NCBI RefSeq assembly: GCF_014635085.1 | Contig: NZ_BMCH01000005.1 | Coordinates: forward strand, 230,914 to 294,913 | Source of the DNA: Asaia siamensis | GTDB lineage: Bacteria; Pseudomonadota; Alphaproteobacteria; Acetobacterales; Acetobacteraceae | Direction of reading: 5' to 3' | DNA length: 64,000 nucleotides | In this document: piece by piece, positions 63,131-64,000 of the stretch | How the letters are laid out: the number at the start of each line of letters is the position of its first letter | Position numbering within the stretch: position 1 is the stretch's first letter | Notes under the pieces: model-generated | What the model was told of the DNA's origin: nothing | Database searches by the model: none | Seen by the model: only the letters and a program-made list of their open reading frames with translations | Position numbers and translations under genes: made by a program

Positions 63131-63379
63131 GGGCCTGCACCGGATTTATCTTGGATTGTGACGATCAGGGTCTGTCGCCTCACGCTGATGTTCGTAACGT
63201 GATCCAACCGGTCGGGCAACCGGTTTCATATTCTCAAAAAAAATTTTGCACTGCGCGTTGATACGTCGTCAGATAATGACGCTTTTTAAACACATCCTGT
63301 GCAAGAGCCCTTACTGCAAGGCTGTATTTCCAATACGATCGTGCCATGTGGTTACAAACGATAATCGAGGGGCGGTCGG

Positions 63380-63991
63380 GTGCTTGAAACGCGAAAATTT
63401 CAGTTGCGCGCGCGCCTTGCCGCCAACGCCGTGATTTTTCTTGCAGGGATGGCCCTTGCAACACCTGTGGGGGCGCATGCGGCTACGGGAGAAGGCACCA
63501 CTTATCATGGCAATGGAGACAGCATGCGGTGCCCATCCGGCATCGTGCGTATTGCAGAGATCCAGACCTTTGTGCAGAATCCGCAACCGCATGCTGACCC
63601 TCAGCCGATAGGATCCGCCTCTGTTGAGGTCTGCGCTGACAACGAGACGAAGTATATCGATATCGTAACGCGTGGTGCGCCTGATGACGTTGCCAATAAT
63701 GGGCAACAGGGCCACAAATCGGGGGTTGATGGGACGATTCAGATTCATGGTCGCACGGCGCAGCTGAACGCGAATATTTATATTCCGCTGAGTGACGCGG
63801 ATTATACGCAGTGCGCACGTCAGGATGACAGCGGGCAGGACGGCAGTTGCAAGCCCCATGCGCAGGTTGTCAGTTTTACTGGCACCTGGGTTTTTTCTTT
63901 GGGGAAATGGGCGACGTTTAGAACGGGCGCCGATTCGGCTGGCTCGCCTGTCGTTATTGCGGCGCGTGTTCTGAGTGGGCCTGTGGAATAG
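63380..63991 (+). CDS. Exported protein of unknown function
   Basis: A 203-residue protein starting at GTG 63380. It has an N-terminal signal (RARLAANAVIFLAGMALATPVGAHA) and a mature domain with four cysteines (MRCPSG, VEVCADN, TQCARQ, SCKPHAQ) that could form two disulfides. Strand-rich stretches such as GTIQIHGRTAQLNANIYIPL and VVSFTGTWVFSLGKWATF follow. No domain was recognised. It is divergent from fliE. Confidence 0.6.
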   Translation: MLETRKFQLRARLAANAVIFLAGMALATPVGAHAATGEGTTYHGNGDSMRCPSGIVRIAEIQTFVQNPQPHADPQPIGSASVEVCADNETKYIDIVTRGAPDDVANNGQQGHKSGVDGTIQIHGRTAQLNANIYIPLSDADYTQCARQDDSGQDGSCKPHAQVVSFTGTWVFSLGKWATFRTGADSAGSPVVIAARVLSGPVE

Positions 63992-64000
63992 CTTTCCGAA

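Noticed and set aside
1..64000. CRISPR arrays, tRNA, rRNA, 6S or SRP RNA
   Set aside because: I saw no regularly spaced repeats, no T-arm or anticodon-like folds and no recognisable RNA core motifs on reading both strands.

Overview
The window is GC-rich, tightly packed chromosomal DNA from an alphaproteobacterium. It almost certainly comes from a levan-forming acetic acid bacterium (Acetobacteraceae; relatives of Gluconacetobacter, Asaia, Kozakia or Neoasaia). The strongest clue is positions 43678-58497. There a levansucrase, a levanase and a type II secretion operon lie in the order G-O-E-F-H-I-J-L-M-N-D, the arrangement known for the lsd locus of Gluconacetobacter diazotrophicus. The levansucrase even keeps a 30-residue signal peptide followed by Gln31, and its catalytic residues and cysteine pair sit one position away from those of the known enzyme.

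Layout. 1-2.3 kb: the 3' end of a cobalamin gene (cobM), a small XRE regulator and a LysR regulator. 2.3-8.1 kb: a pirin divergent from the LysR gene, then a CsoR-like metal sensor heading a heavy-metal RND pump (adaptor plus CzcA-type permease), and a VOC protein. 8.2-17.6 kb: a TonB receptor, a secreted S46 dipeptidyl-peptidase, an SDR, a succinate-semialdehyde-type dehydrogenase, and a cobalamin riboswitch in front of a Ni/Co permease. 17.6-20.9 kb: a second TonB receptor. 21.4-28.3 kb: a very AT-rich promoter region with a perfect FNR box, then a flavoprotein/ferredoxin fusion, pyruvate:ferredoxin oxidoreductase and a phosphate acyltransferase. These three form a candidate low-oxygen pyruvate-to-acyl-phosphate module.

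28.4-40.9 kb is a urea module. Urease is present as a fused gamma/beta subunit plus an alpha subunit, with a complete urea ABC transporter (urtABCDE). Divergent from them is a two-component system whose kinase is fused to an NCS1-type transporter domain. Two copies of one palindrome, TACGCA-N4-TGCGTA, lie between urtA and the kinase gene and just upstream of ureAB. They are the best candidate operators for the response regulator. No ureDEFG accessory genes are in the window.

41.1-43.6 kb: an IS6-family element and a low-GC GtrII-like membrane protein. 43.7-58.5 kb: the levan locus, which adds gspK after gspD and a small lytic transglycosylase between levanase and gspG. 58.5-60.5 kb: the long levansucrase upstream region and two small proteins (DUF3309, lipocalin-like). 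60.6-63.1 kb: flagellar export genes fliE-fliQ-fliR-flhB. A secreted protein of unknown function closes the window. I saw no tRNA, rRNA or CRISPR array.
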